NCBI GenBank assembly: GCA_009839485.1
Contig: VXPQ01000032.1
Span: forward strand, 278,982-342,981
Direction: 5' to 3'
From: Bacteroidetes bacterium SB0662_bin_6
GTDB lineage: Bacteria > Bacteroidota > Rhodothermia > Rhodothermales > VXPQ01
DNA: 64,000 nucleotides
The notes beneath the pieces are model-generated. The model worked only from the letters and a program-made list of their open reading frames with translations. It had not been told where the DNA came from and did not search any database. Of this stretch, positions 17,673 through 26,867 are shown piece after piece. Within the stretch, counting starts at the first letter, position 1; each line of letters starts with the position of its first letter. Position numbers and translations under genes: made by a program.

Positions 17673-18595
17673 GCCGACCCCGATTTTCCGCGCCGTTTCA
17701 GGTAGGACAGGTTTTCCGGCGAAAACGGCTTGAATGCGAGGTCAAAATCCTGATAAAAAGCCGTGCTGTCGCAGGTGTTGCCCTCCATGAGCATGTCGAA
17801 CTGGTCCAGGGAAACAGGAAGGATGCCTGTGCCGTCCAGAAAACGGATCACCGGGCGCACAAGAACGGAAGGGTTCGGGATTTTCAGTTTCCGGGCGTGT
17901 CCGATCGCATCCGTTATGCGGTCGAGCAATTCAAGGAATGTGATGCGCTCCTGCCCCCCGGCATAATAGATCTTGCCATGCGCCGCATCCAGCGTGAGCG
18001 CCTGCACGAACGCCGCCGCAATTTCCTCGACAGACACCGGCTGCATCTCAAAGCGGCCGTTGCCGAAAACGGGCAGCACCGGCAAGGGACGCACCAGGGT
18101 GCGGGCCAACTCGGACGCAAATTCGAAACCGCCCGGTCCAGGGTCTCCGAAAATGAGCGAGGGACGGAAAATCGTCCAGTGGGCAAAACCTGCCTGCCGG
18201 ACATATTCTTCCGCATGCCACTTCGAGGTCTGATAGGCGGATACGCCATCGCGGCGGGCGCCATTCGCACTCATCTGGATAAATCGGGAAATGCCGGCCT
18301 TGCGGGCTTCGTCCACGACGGCTTTCGTGCCCCCAACGTGGATTGCATCGAAGGTAACGCCCCGTGCAGGATGTTCCTGAATAATCCCCACCAGATGAAT
18401 CACGGCATCGCAGCCGTCCATGACTCCGTGCAACGTATCCGGGGAAGTCACAGAGCCGGATACCTGCTCTACACGGTCCGGCATCGCATCGGCTTTGTTT
18501 CGAACCAGACCACGCACGGTGTGCCCCTGCCGGAGCAGTTCACGGAGGATATAGCCTCCCACGAAACCCGTACTCCCGGTAAGAAAAACGGTCAT
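17669..18595 (-). CDS. NAD(P)-binding extended-SDR protein, NDUFA9-like/epimerase family
   Basis: The product is 308 aa. The N-terminal Rossmann motif is GSTGFVGGYILRELL, followed by a VIHLVG strand. The usual Tyr-x3-Lys is present as AYQTSKWHAEEYV. The central RPSLIFGDPGPGGFE and VFGNGRFEMQPVSVEEIA segments match atypical SDRs annotated as complex I NDUFA9-like or YfcH/quinone-binding proteins. The exact reaction is uncertain. It overlaps the next gene by 4 bp and lies 48 bp downstream of pfkA, suggesting one transcript. Confidence 0.85.
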   Translation of the reverse strand: MTVFLTGSTGFVGGYILRELLRQGHTVRGLVRNKADAMPDRVEQVSGSVTSPDTLHGVMDGCDAVIHLVGIIQEHPARGVTFDAIHVGGTKAVVDEARKAGISRFIQMSANGARRDGVSAYQTSKWHAEEYVRQAGFAHWTIFRPSLIFGDPGPGGFEFASELARTLVRPLPVLPVFGNGRFEMQPVSVEEIAAAFVQALTLDAAHGKIYYAGGQERITFLELLDRITDAIGHARKLKIPNPSVLVRPVIRFLDGTGILPVSLDQFDMLMEGNTCDSTAFYQDFDLAFKPFSPENLSYLKRRGKSGSA

Positions 18596-18643
18596 AGTGT
18601 CACGAGTGGGGAATAATTCGGAGCCGGACGGACGCCGCTTGCG

Positions 18644-19771
18644 TCAGGTGACGACATCCTCCATATTGAAACTCTCGATGCGGCAATCGAAGTCGCGCGC
18701 ACCGAAGGAAGTCCCGGTAGCATGGGCCGTAGCAATCATCGGATGGTCGAGGGGAATCATGCGGGTCTTGTTGGCGACCTCTTCGAAGGGGACACTCGTA
18801 AGCCGGTTGTTTTGCAACGCGACCATGTGCCCGAACCGCCCCTCGGCAATCATGGCGGCCGCATAGACGCCGAAGACCGTCGCCAGATCGCGATCATACG
18901 CCGTCGGCGTACCGCCCCGCTGCATATGCCCCAGAATCGTGGTGCGCACCTCACTGTCGATCTGCGTACTCAACGCCTGTTCGAGCACCTTGCCAACTCC
19001 CCCGAGGCGCACGGGGTCCGGGCTGTTTTCCACGATCTGTTTAACGACCATGTCGCCTCCCTTGGCCCGGGCGCCCTCCGCAATCATGATAATCGTAAAG
19101 TGCTGCCCTCTGGCTTCCCGTTGCCGGCAGACCCATGCCACATCTTCCACCGTGTATTCGATTTCGGGGATCAGGATGATGTCGGCGCCGCCCGCCACCC
19201 CGGCGTAGAGTGCAATCCACCCGGCGTAGCGTCCCATCGTTTCAATGATCATCACCCGGTCGTGGCTCTGTGCAGTAGTATGAATACGGTCGATTACGTC
19301 CGTGACGATCGAAACGGCGGTGTCGAATCCGAACGTGCGCTCCGTCCCCACCAAATCGTTATCGATCGTCTTGGGCACCCCGACGATCTGCATGCCCATC
19401 TGCGCAAGACCATTCGCAATGGACATCGAACCATCCCCGCCAATGACCACCAGCGCATCGAGTCCGATCAGGCGGGCGTATTCGAAAACCTCTTCCGAGA
19501 CATCCGCATCGTCCCGTTTGTAGTACCTGAATGGATTGGCTATGTTACTGGTCCCGAGAATCGTGCCTCCGCGCGTGAGGATGCCGCTGGCGTCACGGTA
19601 GTGCAGGGGGCGGGTGCGCCGTTCGATCAGCCCGAGGAAGCCATCCTCGATGCCGATCACTTCAGCGCGATGCTGGAGAATGAGGCATTTCGTGACGCCC
19701 CGGATAACGGCGTTGAGCCCGGGGCAGTCTCCCCCGCCGGTAAGGACGCCGACTCGCATGGAAGCGGACAT
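18644..19771 (-). CDS. pfkA: 6-phosphofructokinase
   Basis: The product is 375 aa (363 if started at the second ATG, 19759, which gives MRVGVLTGGGDCPGLN). Phosphofructokinase motifs are GGGDCPGLNAVIR, GGDGS (111-115), PKTIDND (133-139), ETMGRYAGWIA and GHMQRGGTPTAYDR. Gly at the position corresponding to E. coli Gly104 argues for ATP as phosphoryl donor. Lys134 in PKTIDND is the residue found in PPi-type and group III/trypanosomatid enzymes. ATP use is therefore likely but not certain. It phosphorylates fructose-6-phosphate in glycolysis. It is divergent from gntK. Confidence 0.93.
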   Translation of the reverse strand: MSASMRVGVLTGGGDCPGLNAVIRGVTKCLILQHRAEVIGIEDGFLGLIERRTRPLHYRDASGILTRGGTILGTSNIANPFRYYKRDDADVSEEVFEYARLIGLDALVVIGGDGSMSIANGLAQMGMQIVGVPKTIDNDLVGTERTFGFDTAVSIVTDVIDRIHTTAQSHDRVMIIETMGRYAGWIALYAGVAGGADIILIPEIEYTVEDVAWVCRQREARGQHFTIIMIAEGARAKGGDMVVKQIVENSPDPVRLGGVGKVLEQALSTQIDSEVRTTILGHMQRGGTPTAYDRDLATVFGVYAAAMIAEGRFGHMVALQNNRLTSVPFEEVANKTRMIPLDHPMIATAHATGTSFGARDFDCRIESFNMEDVVT

Positions 19772-19911
19772 AATGTAAAAAAGAGATCGTGATGAAGGGT
19801 AGCGATGAACCCGATGTCCTGCTATAAAAAGAAGAAATGTCCCGTTACGTTCCGCCCCGGCGCATGCCACGGGGCAAACCGGGAAACGTCTCCCGAAAAC
19901 GCGTCGGAAAA

Positions 19912-20457
19912 ATGAATGCCCGGCAGGTTCCCGATACCCCGGCGCGGCACAGTGTGGTCGCGATTTTCATGGGGGTATCCGGTGTGGGAAAAACGACGGT
20001 CGGACAGGCTGCGGCAGAGCGCCTCGGGTGGTCCCTGTTTGACGGAGACCATTTTCATTCGCCGTCCAATATCGACAAAATGCGCCGGGGAATCGCGCTG
20101 AATGACGACGACCGTGCAGCATGGCTCGAAGCGTTGCGCACCCGGATCCGGCAATGTCTGGACGAAAAGGAACCGGCAATCATCACATGTTCGGCACTGA
20201 AAAAAAAGTACCGGGACCTCCTTCGAAGCGGCAATGAGGGGACGATCTTCGTCTACCTTCAGGCGAAGCGGGACATCGTTTGGAAAAGAATAAGCGCCCG
20301 CCGCGGCCATTATTTTGGAGAAGATCTGCTCGACAGCCAGTATGCGGCGCTCGAAGAACCGGAACATGCCTTCACGATCGATGCCGGAAAACCGCTTGAC
20401 CGGGTTGCTACCACCGTGATAACCCTTCTCGAAAACGCCCTGAAAAACGCCCGCTGA
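19912..20457 (+). CDS. gntK: Gluconokinase
   Basis: The product is 181 aa from ATG 19912; in-frame ATGs at 19837 and 19864 would add a basic extension that looks non-homologous. The P-loop is IFMGVSGVGKTTVG. The GntK family signature follows: FDGDHFHSPSNIDKMRRGIALNDDDRAAWL, then CSALKKKYRDLLR and RRGHYFGEDLLDSQYAALEEP. It phosphorylates gluconate to 6-phosphogluconate in the cytoplasm. It converges with gnd, encoding the next step, and is divergent from pfkA, so three sugar-phosphate genes cluster here. Confidence 0.92.
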   Translation: MNARQVPDTPARHSVVAIFMGVSGVGKTTVGQAAAERLGWSLFDGDHFHSPSNIDKMRRGIALNDDDRAAWLEALRTRIRQCLDEKEPAIITCSALKKKYRDLLRSGNEGTIFVYLQAKRDIVWKRISARRGHYFGEDLLDSQYAALEEPEHAFTIDAGKPLDRVATTVITLLENALKNAR

Positions 20458-20477
20458 AACGGCGCGGGAAACCGCCG

Positions 20478-20492
20478 GCCTGTTTTTCAGGC
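20478..20492. terminator. Possible bidirectional stem-loop between gntK and gnd
   Basis: GCCTG-TTTTT-CAGGC forms a perfect 5-bp stem in the 37-bp gap between the convergent stop codons. A strong U-tract is lacking, so this is only a weak terminator candidate. Confidence 0.35.
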
Positions 20493-20494
20493 AA

Positions 20495-21406
20495 TTAAGA
20501 GCCCCTCCTTTTTACGGAATGCCCCCCGAACCGGTTACGCATGGCCGAAAGAAGGCGGTATGCAAAAGACCGATCATCGCGGGACTGAATGCGCTGGAGC
20601 AGCGAGGCGGTAATGACCGGAGCTGGAACGTTGAGGTCAATCGCTTCACGAACGGTCCAGCGACCCTCGCCGGAATCGGGCACAAAGGGAGCGATGTCGT
20701 GCAACTCCGCATCCTCTTCGAGGGCGTCCGCCGTCAGGTCCAGCAGCCACGACCGGACCACGCTCCCATGCCGCCAGATCTGCGAGATGGCATGATTATC
20801 CAGATCGAAACGGTCGCTTTCCGCCATGATTGCGAATCCCTCGGCATAGGCCTGCATCATGCCGTACTCGATCCCGTTATGCACCATTTTCACGAAATGG
20901 CCGGCGCCGGCAGGTCCGACATGACCCCATCCCTCGCTGCCGTCGCACGCCAGCGCATCGAAAACCGGCACGAGCCGTTCGACAGCCTGCTCGTCCCCTC
21001 CCACCATCAGACAATATCCTTCCTCGAGGCCCCAAATGCCGCCACTGGTGCCTGCATCGACCAGCATGATCCCCTGATCGTTCAGTTCCCGGGCGCGGCG
21101 TATCGTGTTGCGATAATCGGAGTTGCCGCCGTCAATCAGCACATCCCCTTCCTCAAGCATCGGCGTAAGCGCGGCAATGGTGGCGTCCACTGCATCGCCT
21201 GCGGGCACCATCATCCAGATATGCCGGGGCAGGGTGCATTGCATCACCAACGTTTCCAGCGAATCGGCGCCGGTCATGCCGGATTGCTCGTATTCCGAAA
21301 CAACCTCTGCCGAAAGATCGAATCCAATCGCATTGTGGCCATGCCGGAGAAGCCGGAGCACCATGCTGCCCCCCATCTTTCCCAAACCAATCATTCCAAG
21401 TTCCAT
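20495..21406 (-). CDS. gnd: 6-phosphogluconate dehydrogenase (short, GndA-type)
   Basis: The product is 303 aa, the length of the short tetrameric/NAD-preferring type rather than the 470-aa dimeric enzyme. Features are the N-terminal dinucleotide fold MELGMIGLGKMGGSMVLRL, DVLIDGGNSDYRNTIRRA, DAGTSGGIWGLEEGYCLMVGG and the catalytic-lysine helix GHFVKMVHNGIEYGMMQAYAEG. It oxidatively decarboxylates 6-phosphogluconate to ribulose-5-phosphate. Residues after the first strand (IGFDLS) have an acidic residue, as expected for NAD preference; this is inference. It converges on gntK. Confidence 0.93.
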   Translation of the reverse strand: MELGMIGLGKMGGSMVLRLLRHGHNAIGFDLSAEVVSEYEQSGMTGADSLETLVMQCTLPRHIWMMVPAGDAVDATIAALTPMLEEGDVLIDGGNSDYRNTIRRARELNDQGIMLVDAGTSGGIWGLEEGYCLMVGGDEQAVERLVPVFDALACDGSEGWGHVGPAGAGHFVKMVHNGIEYGMMQAYAEGFAIMAESDRFDLDNHAISQIWRHGSVVRSWLLDLTADALEEDAELHDIAPFVPDSGEGRWTVREAIDLNVPAPVITASLLQRIQSRDDRSFAYRLLSAMRNRFGGHSVKRRGS

Positions 21407-21456
21407 CGTACCGATTATATGGTTGCGTAAGGAGCGCTCTTTGGAAGATAGGATCT

Positions 21457-21482
21457 TTTAGGGCCTGTTCACACTATGCAGC
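21457..21482 (+). repeat. Dispersed motif TTTAGGGCCTGTTCACACTA
   Basis: This is the second good copy of the motif seen at 5798. It lies in the 167-bp gap between gnd and the OPT transporter and continues as TGCAGC, as does the partial copy at 53551. Confidence 0.5.
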
Positions 21483-21573
21483 ATGGCCTGTTTGATTCTT
21501 CCGTCCCGCCTGCGCTATTTTCAGGCATTCGCTCTTCCGGACCGATCATCGGTCACACCTGTCGAGAATACGC

Positions 21574-23643
21574 ATGGATACCTCTTCTTCCGGAACGAAG
21601 TCCCCAACCTTTACGCCGTACATCCCGGCATCGCAATCCTTGCCCGAGATTACGCTCAAGGCAGTGATTCTCGGCTTTATCCTGTCGGCTGTGCTGGCCG
21701 GAGCGAATGCCTATCTGGGTCTCAAGGTTGGCCTGACCGTGTCCGCCTCCATTCCGGCGGCGGTCATTTCCATGGCGATCCTGCGCTTTTTCCGCACATC
21801 GAATATCCTCGAAAACAACATTGTGCAAACGGCGGCGTCGGCGGGCGAATCGCTGGCGGCAGGCGTGATCTTTACGCTGCCGGCCTTGCTGATGCTGCAA
21901 TACTGGCAGGGGTTCGACTTTCTGGCCACGATGTCGATCGCGCTCACAGGCGGCGTGCTTGGCGTGTTGTTCACGATCCCGTTACGCAGAGCGCTCATCA
22001 TCGAGGCCCAGCTGCACTTTCCGGAAGGCGTAGCCACGGGCGAAGTGCTGAAGGCAGGTTCGGAAGGGGGCGAAGGGGCCCGGTATATTGCTCTTGCAGG
22101 TGCGGCGGGCGCTGCGCTGAAACTGTGCCAGACGGGATTTCGCCTTGTGGCGGACTCGGCAGCGGGCGCGGTGCAGGCAGGCCGGGCGGTCTTCGGATAT
22201 GGCACCGAACTGGGCGTAGCCCTGCTCGGCGTAGGGTACATCGTCGGGTTGAACATCGCCATACTGGTGTTTGGGGGCGGCCTGATTTCCTGGCTGTTCG
22301 GCATTCCCATCTATACAGCGTTCGCCTCGCCGGAGGAACTGGCGGCGATTACGGGGGAAGCCACGGGATACGAGGCGGCGCTTGCGGTGTGGAGCGGACG
22401 CATCCGGTACCTCGGCGTCGGCGCCATGGCCATCGGAGGCATCTGGGCGCTGCTCTCGCTCGTCAAACCCATTAAGGACGGCATTCTGTCTTCGCTGGAC
22501 GCCGTCCGGCAGGCCCGATCGGGGCACCGTTCGGAAATGTTGCGGACCGACCGGGACACGCCGATTCATATCGTCCTGTGGGGCACCCTCGCCATGACCG
22601 TGCCGATTTTTCTCAGTTTCCTTTTCATTGTGGATCAGGAAGCGCTCGGCATCACAGCCGGTTTGTACGGGAGTACGCTTGCGCTCGGCCTGGTTTTCTC
22701 CCTCGTGGCCGGATTCGTTTTTGCTTCCGTAGCCGGATATATGGCCGGTCTTGTGGGGTCATCGAATAATCCCGTTTCCGGAGTCACGATCGCTACGATC
22801 CTGAGCACATCGCTGTTGCTCCTCTGGGTGCTCGGATCGCAAATCAATTTCGCCGTCGACGCGACGCAAGCCACCACGGCGGCAGCCACCGCCATTCTGG
22901 TCGGTGCGGTCGTATGCTGTGCGGCGGCGATCGCCGGAGATAACATGCAGGACCTGAAAGCGGGGTATCTCGTAGGCGCCACCCCGTTCAAGCAACAAAT
23001 CATGCAGGTGGTGGGCGTCGTGGCCGCCGCCTTGGTGCTGGCGCCTATTCTGGACCTGCTGTTCCAGGCATACGGCCTCGGCGATGTGTTCCCGAGAGAG
23101 GGTATGGACCCGTCGCAGGCGCTTCAGGCTCCGCAAGCCACGCTCATGAGTTCGGTCGCGGACGGCGTATTCCGGCAGGACCTGCCGTGGAACATGATCA
23201 TAGCCGGCGCGCTCATTGCCGCGATCATCATTGCCATGGACAAGTATCTGGAGCATCGCGGCGCCGAATTCCGCATGCCGGTGCTGGCCGTCGCCGTCGG
23301 CATTTATTTGCCGCTGGAGTTGACCGTCCCCATCTTCATCGGAGGACTGGTGGCCTTTTTCGCCAACCGTTCGTTGCGCCGGCGCAAGGATCAGATCGGC
23401 GGCGAGACCGCGTATGAGGAAGCCGTACAGCGGGCGGGCCGACGGGGATTGTTGTTCGCTTCCGGGCTTATCACGGGCGAGGCGCTCGTAGGCATCCTGC
23501 TGGCCATCCCGTTCGCTGCCGCGCAGAATACGTCTGTCCTCCAACTGGCGCCGGAGGGTTTCGAACCGGTAGCCAATGCCCTCGGACTGGTTGCGTTCGG
23601 CTGCTTCATTATATGGCTGTACCGCGTGGCCAAACGCGTCTGA
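21574..23643 (+). CDS. OPT-family oligopeptide/metal-chelate transporter
   Basis: The product is 689 aa with about 14-16 hydrophobic membrane segments. Typical OPT segments are ITLKAVILGFILSAVLAGANAYLGLKVG at the N-terminus, HFPEGVATGEVLKAGSEGG, GSSNNPVSGVTIATI in the middle and GDNMQDLKAGYLVGATPFKQQ. The bacterial OPT group moves oligopeptides or iron/metal chelates across the inner membrane using the proton gradient; the substrate is not predictable. It starts a plus-strand gene run. The repeat at 21457 lies in its upstream region. Confidence 0.92.
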   Translation: MDTSSSGTKSPTFTPYIPASQSLPEITLKAVILGFILSAVLAGANAYLGLKVGLTVSASIPAAVISMAILRFFRTSNILENNIVQTAASAGESLAAGVIFTLPALLMLQYWQGFDFLATMSIALTGGVLGVLFTIPLRRALIIEAQLHFPEGVATGEVLKAGSEGGEGARYIALAGAAGAALKLCQTGFRLVADSAAGAVQAGRAVFGYGTELGVALLGVGYIVGLNIAILVFGGGLISWLFGIPIYTAFASPEELAAITGEATGYEAALAVWSGRIRYLGVGAMAIGGIWALLSLVKPIKDGILSSLDAVRQARSGHRSEMLRTDRDTPIHIVLWGTLAMTVPIFLSFLFIVDQEALGITAGLYGSTLALGLVFSLVAGFVFASVAGYMAGLVGSSNNPVSGVTIATILSTSLLLLWVLGSQINFAVDATQATTAAATAILVGAVVCCAAAIAGDNMQDLKAGYLVGATPFKQQIMQVVGVVAAALVLAPILDLLFQAYGLGDVFPREGMDPSQALQAPQATLMSSVADGVFRQDLPWNMIIAGALIAAIIIAMDKYLEHRGAEFRMPVLAVAVGIYLPLELTVPIFIGGLVAFFANRSLRRRKDQIGGETAYEEAVQRAGRRGLLFASGLITGEALVGILLAIPFAAAQNTSVLQLAPEGFEPVANALGLVAFGCFIIWLYRVAKRV

Positions 23644-23716
23644 TCCCTAAACGCACCCACTGCACATCCAACCTTCATCAGGCGCTATCGGCCTTCATCA
23701 TCACCTGTTTGAACCT

Positions 23717-24403
23717 ATGAAACTCGTTTATTTCGGCCATTCCGCCTTCCAGCTCGAAACAATCGGCGCCACGCTTCTCGTGGACCCCTGGATCACCGGG
23801 AATCCGCGCGCAGAAGGCGTTGTATCCCCGGACGAACTGAACCCTGACGTCATCTTTCTTACGCATGCGCACGGGGATCATCTCGGGGATGCGCCGGAGA
23901 TCGCCAAACGATCGGGGGCGCTCGTGGTCAGCAATTTTGAAATCACCAGTTATTTTTCGAGGGAGCACGGGCACGACCACGTACTTGCCATGAATACGGG
24001 CGGAGCCTGGACCTTCGACTGGGGCAAGGTCCACCAAACCTATGCCCGCCATTCGTCGTCCTTTCCGGACGGGGGGTACGGGGGCAACCCCAACGGGTTT
24101 GTGTTCGAGGTCGAGGGCAAGTCGGTGTACGCCGCGGGAGATACCTGCGCTTTCGCCGAAATGGAATGGATCGGCGACGACTTCGAGCCGGATCTCGCGC
24201 TGCTGCCGATAGGCGATTGCTTTACCTCGGGTATTCGCGATGCAGTGCGCGCAGCCGGGTTGGTGCGTCCCGATCTCACCGTGCCGGTGCATTACAATAC
24301 GTTTCCGCCCATCGAGGTAGACGTGAGCGAATGGGAGCAACTTATGGACGAAGCGGGTTTCGCTACGCGGGTGCTCGAACCCGGAGATGTTCTCGAAATA
24401 TAG
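23717..24403 (+). CDS. UPF0173-type metal-dependent hydrolase (metallo-beta-lactamase fold)
   Basis: The product is 228 aa. The metal-binding motif is LTHAHGDHLGDA at about residues 51-62; further ligands are in ARHSSSFPDG, AAGDT and PVHYNTFPPI. This arrangement is characteristic of the UPF0173/YtkL-like hydrolases, whose substrate is not well defined. It is cytoplasmic, with no signal peptide. It precedes a phosphodiesterase by 46 bp on the same strand. Confidence 0.9.
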   Translation: MKLVYFGHSAFQLETIGATLLVDPWITGNPRAEGVVSPDELNPDVIFLTHAHGDHLGDAPEIAKRSGALVVSNFEITSYFSREHGHDHVLAMNTGGAWTFDWGKVHQTYARHSSSFPDGGYGGNPNGFVFEVEGKSVYAAGDTCAFAEMEWIGDDFEPDLALLPIGDCFTSGIRDAVRAAGLVRPDLTVPVHYNTFPPIEVDVSEWEQLMDEAGFATRVLEPGDVLEI

Positions 24404-24449
24404 GATACCCCGTCATTAGCCCGTCAATGCATTGTAACCGGACACGCCT

Positions 24450-24965
24450 GTGAAGCTTGGCATCATCTCGGACACGCACGGCTATTTTCATCCGGCGATT
24501 CCAACCTACTTCGATGGGGTGGACCGCATCCTGCATGCCGGGGATATCGGCGAAACAGACATCCTGGAACGACTCGAAGAGATCGCGCCCGTACAGGCCG
24601 TCTGGGGTAATATGGACGGGCCGGGCGTCCGTTACCGTACCGTAGAGGTGTTGCGAACCGAAGTGGAGGGCGTACGCATTTGCATGACACATATCGGGGG
24701 AAGTCCGGGGCGCTGGGACTCCCGGATCGCCAAAGCGCTCGCCGCCGACCCCCCGGATATCTTCATTTGCGGACACAGCCACATCCTGCGCATCGAACGG
24801 GTGAGCAATCCCCCGAATATGCTGTACCTCAACCCCGGGGCGGCCGGGCGCCAGGGATTGCACCGGGTCAAGACATGTGTGCTGCTGGAAGTAGCTGAGG
24901 GCAGCGCCCGGAAAGCGGATGTCGTGCACCTCGACGACAAACCGCCTCAGGATCCTTCCCGCTGA
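24450..24965 (+). CDS. YfcE/MJ0936-type calcineurin-like phosphodiesterase
   Basis: The product is 171 aa, starting with GTG. The metallophosphoesterase motifs are all present: IISDTHG, LHAGDIGE, VWGNMDG, THIGG and CGHSHILRIE, followed by LNPGAAG. Relatives hydrolyse phosphodiesters with Mn2+ or similar metals in vitro; the cellular substrate is unknown. Its stop overlaps the start of the next gene by one base (TGATG), indicating translational coupling with the signalling phosphatase. Confidence 0.9.
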   Translation: MKLGIISDTHGYFHPAIPTYFDGVDRILHAGDIGETDILERLEEIAPVQAVWGNMDGPGVRYRTVEVLRTEVEGVRICMTHIGGSPGRWDSRIAKALAADPPDIFICGHSHILRIERVSNPPNMLYLNPGAAGRQGLHRVKTCVLLEVAEGSARKADVVHLDDKPPQDPSR

Positions 24966-26752
24966 TGGGTACTGATTCGGACACATCTCCCATGCGAAGC
25001 GAACGGTTCGACCTGCGCGCGCTGTACGAGACGAGCCGCCTTTTGAGCACATCTCTCGATCTGCAGTTCGTGCTGAACAGTTTGCTCCTGACGGTCATGA
25101 GCAAATTGCTGACGACCCGGAGCGCTGTGCTGATGTACGATCCGATCGAAAACGGATACCGCGTAGCCGCCACACGCAACGTAAAGACCCTCGCAGAAGG
25201 AACCGTCCTCCATATGCCCGAAATGCCGGAGGATGCCGTGCTGACGGGAGATCAGGTACCGGCAGAATTGCTGGAACACGGTCTGGAACTGGCGGCGCCG
25301 ATACGTTTCGGGAGCCGGGAAATCGGCATCCTGACCGCCGGAAAAAAAGCGACAGGCGAGCCCTACACCCCGTTCGAATTGGAGTTTGTCCGATCGCTGG
25401 TGCATATGTCCTCCACGGCGGTGCACAACTCCCTGATGGTGGAAGAACTGCAATTGGCGAACCGCGACCTCGATGCAAAAATTCAGGAGTTGAACACCCT
25501 CTTCGATCTGTCGCAGGAATTCAATGCAACCATCGATCGGGAGCGTCTCGTCAAGCTGTTATCTTTTGCCCTGATGGGACAACTCCTGGTATCCCGCCAT
25601 CTGTTTCTGGTGCGCCGGGACCGGACCAACGAAGACAATCCGGGCCTGTTCGTAACCACCTCCGGAGGCCTGTCGGAGCAGATTGCGCCAGCGCTGGCCG
25701 AACAGCTCTGCACGCTGGAGCAACTCGTGCTTCTGGATAACGACTCGGCGGCGTCTGCCGACATCGCTTCTTCTCCTGAAACGGTTTCCGACGATACCTG
25801 CCAGGGACTTCGCGACCTCGGGTTGATGCTGGCGCTGCCCCTGAAGCACCAGGGGACGCCTTGCGGCGCATTATGCCTCGGGCCCAAGCGAAGCGGGCAG
25901 CCGTATACCTCTGCAGACATCGAATTCCTGTCCGCTCTGGGGAATCTCACCCTTGTTTCGGTGCAAAATTCCTTTCTGGTCGAAGAGCAGATCGAGAAAA
26001 AGCGGCTTGAGGAAGAAATGCGTATCGCGCGGCGCATCCAGGAACGGCTCCTGCCGCAACAAACGCCCGATATAGGACACTACGAGGTGGCCGCGCTGGC
26101 CAGACCAAGCCGCCTCGTAGGGGGCGACTACTACGATGTCGTTCGAGTCAAGGACGAACGGCTCCTGCTCGCTATTGCCGACGTGACAGGAAAAGGCATG
26201 CCTGCGGCCCTGCTCATGGCAAACCTGCAAGCCAGCCTGCATGTCGTGCTGCCCATGGAGATGACGATCGAGCAGGCTGTGGGACATATCAATCGTGTCA
26301 TATGCCAGAATACCGATACGGACCGGTTCATTACGTTCTTTCTGGCCATCCTGCACCTCGATTCCGGGGAAATGGAGTACGTGAACGCCGGACATAATCC
26401 ACCCATGGTCTTACGCCAAAACGGCTCCATAGAACTGCTGGACAAGGGGGGGCTGCTCCTGGGCGTGCTCGATCAGATCGGCTACGAGCGCGGCACGGTC
26501 AAACTGGATCCGGGCGACATCGCCGTACTGTTTACCGACGGCGTGACAGAGGCCATGGGAGATGCCGGCGAGGAGTACCACGAAGACCGCCTCGAAGCTG
26601 TGCTGAGGCGGGTGCAAACACAATCCGCGGCGGACATCGTAGATAGCGTCCATAAGGACATTGCCGAATTCACCGGAAACGTCGAGGAATTGTCCGATGA
26701 CCTCACCATGTTGATAGTCAAGCGGGTCGTGAAAACGGGGTCATCGGCATAA
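24965..26752 (+). CDS. GAF-GAF-PP2C (SpoIIE/RsbU-type) serine phosphatase
   Basis: The product is 595 aa. Two GAF-like sensor domains occupy about residues 17-160 and 175-340. A helical linker follows ([21 protein letters not shown]), then a PP2C-type SpoIIE domain at about 370-590 with [32 protein letters not shown] and LFTDGVTEA, the Asp residues expected to bind Mn2+. Such enzymes dephosphorylate anti-sigma-factor antagonists in partner-switching pathways. No STAS antagonist or anti-sigma kinase is encoded nearby. It is coupled to the upstream phosphodiesterase. An alternative start is ATG 24992. Confidence 0.9.
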   Translation: MGTDSDTSPMRSERFDLRALYETSRLLSTSLDLQFVLNSLLLTVMSKLLTTRSAVLMYDPIENGYRVAATRNVKTLAEGTVLHMPEMPEDAVLTGDQVPAELLEHGLELAAPIRFGSREIGILTAGKKATGEPYTPFELEFVRSLVHMSSTAVHNSLMVEELQLANRDLDAKIQELNTLFDLSQEFNATIDRERLVKLLSFALMGQLLVSRHLFLVRRDRTNEDNPGLFVTTSGGLSEQIAPALAEQLCTLEQLVLLDNDSAASADIASSPETVSDDTCQGLRDLGLMLALPLKHQGTPCGALCLGPKRSGQPYTSADIEFLSALGNLTLVSVQNSFLVEEQIEKKRLEEEMRIARRIQERLLPQQTPDIGHYEVAALARPSRLVGGDYYDVVRVKDERLLLAIADVTGKGMPAALLMANLQASLHVVLPMEMTIEQAVGHINRVICQNTDTDRFITFFLAILHLDSGEMEYVNAGHNPPMVLRQNGSIELLDKGGLLLGVLDQIGYERGTVKLDPGDIAVLFTDGVTEAMGDAGEEYHEDRLEAVLRRVQTQSAADIVDSVHKDIAEFTGNVEELSDDLTMLIVKRVVKTGSSA

Positions 26753-26817
26753 GGATACTCTGATTAAGTCCGCGAAGTACGAAAAGGCTCGAATCCCAAC
26801 GCCCCGTTGCGTATCCT
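26751..26817. repeat. Short repeat element with ends AAGGATACTCTGATTAAGTCC / GTATCCT
   Basis: The left end AAGGATACTCTGATTAAGTCC overlaps the TAA stop of the phosphatase gene. A reverse copy of AGGATAC (GTATCCT) closes the element at 26811-26817. The interior is 40-50 bp without coding content. It matches elements at 35780 and 53540. Confidence 0.6.
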
Positions 26818-26867
26818 ATAGGGACAGCCCCTTCTCGTATCTTCTCCGCTCAAACCGTCGCTTGGTC

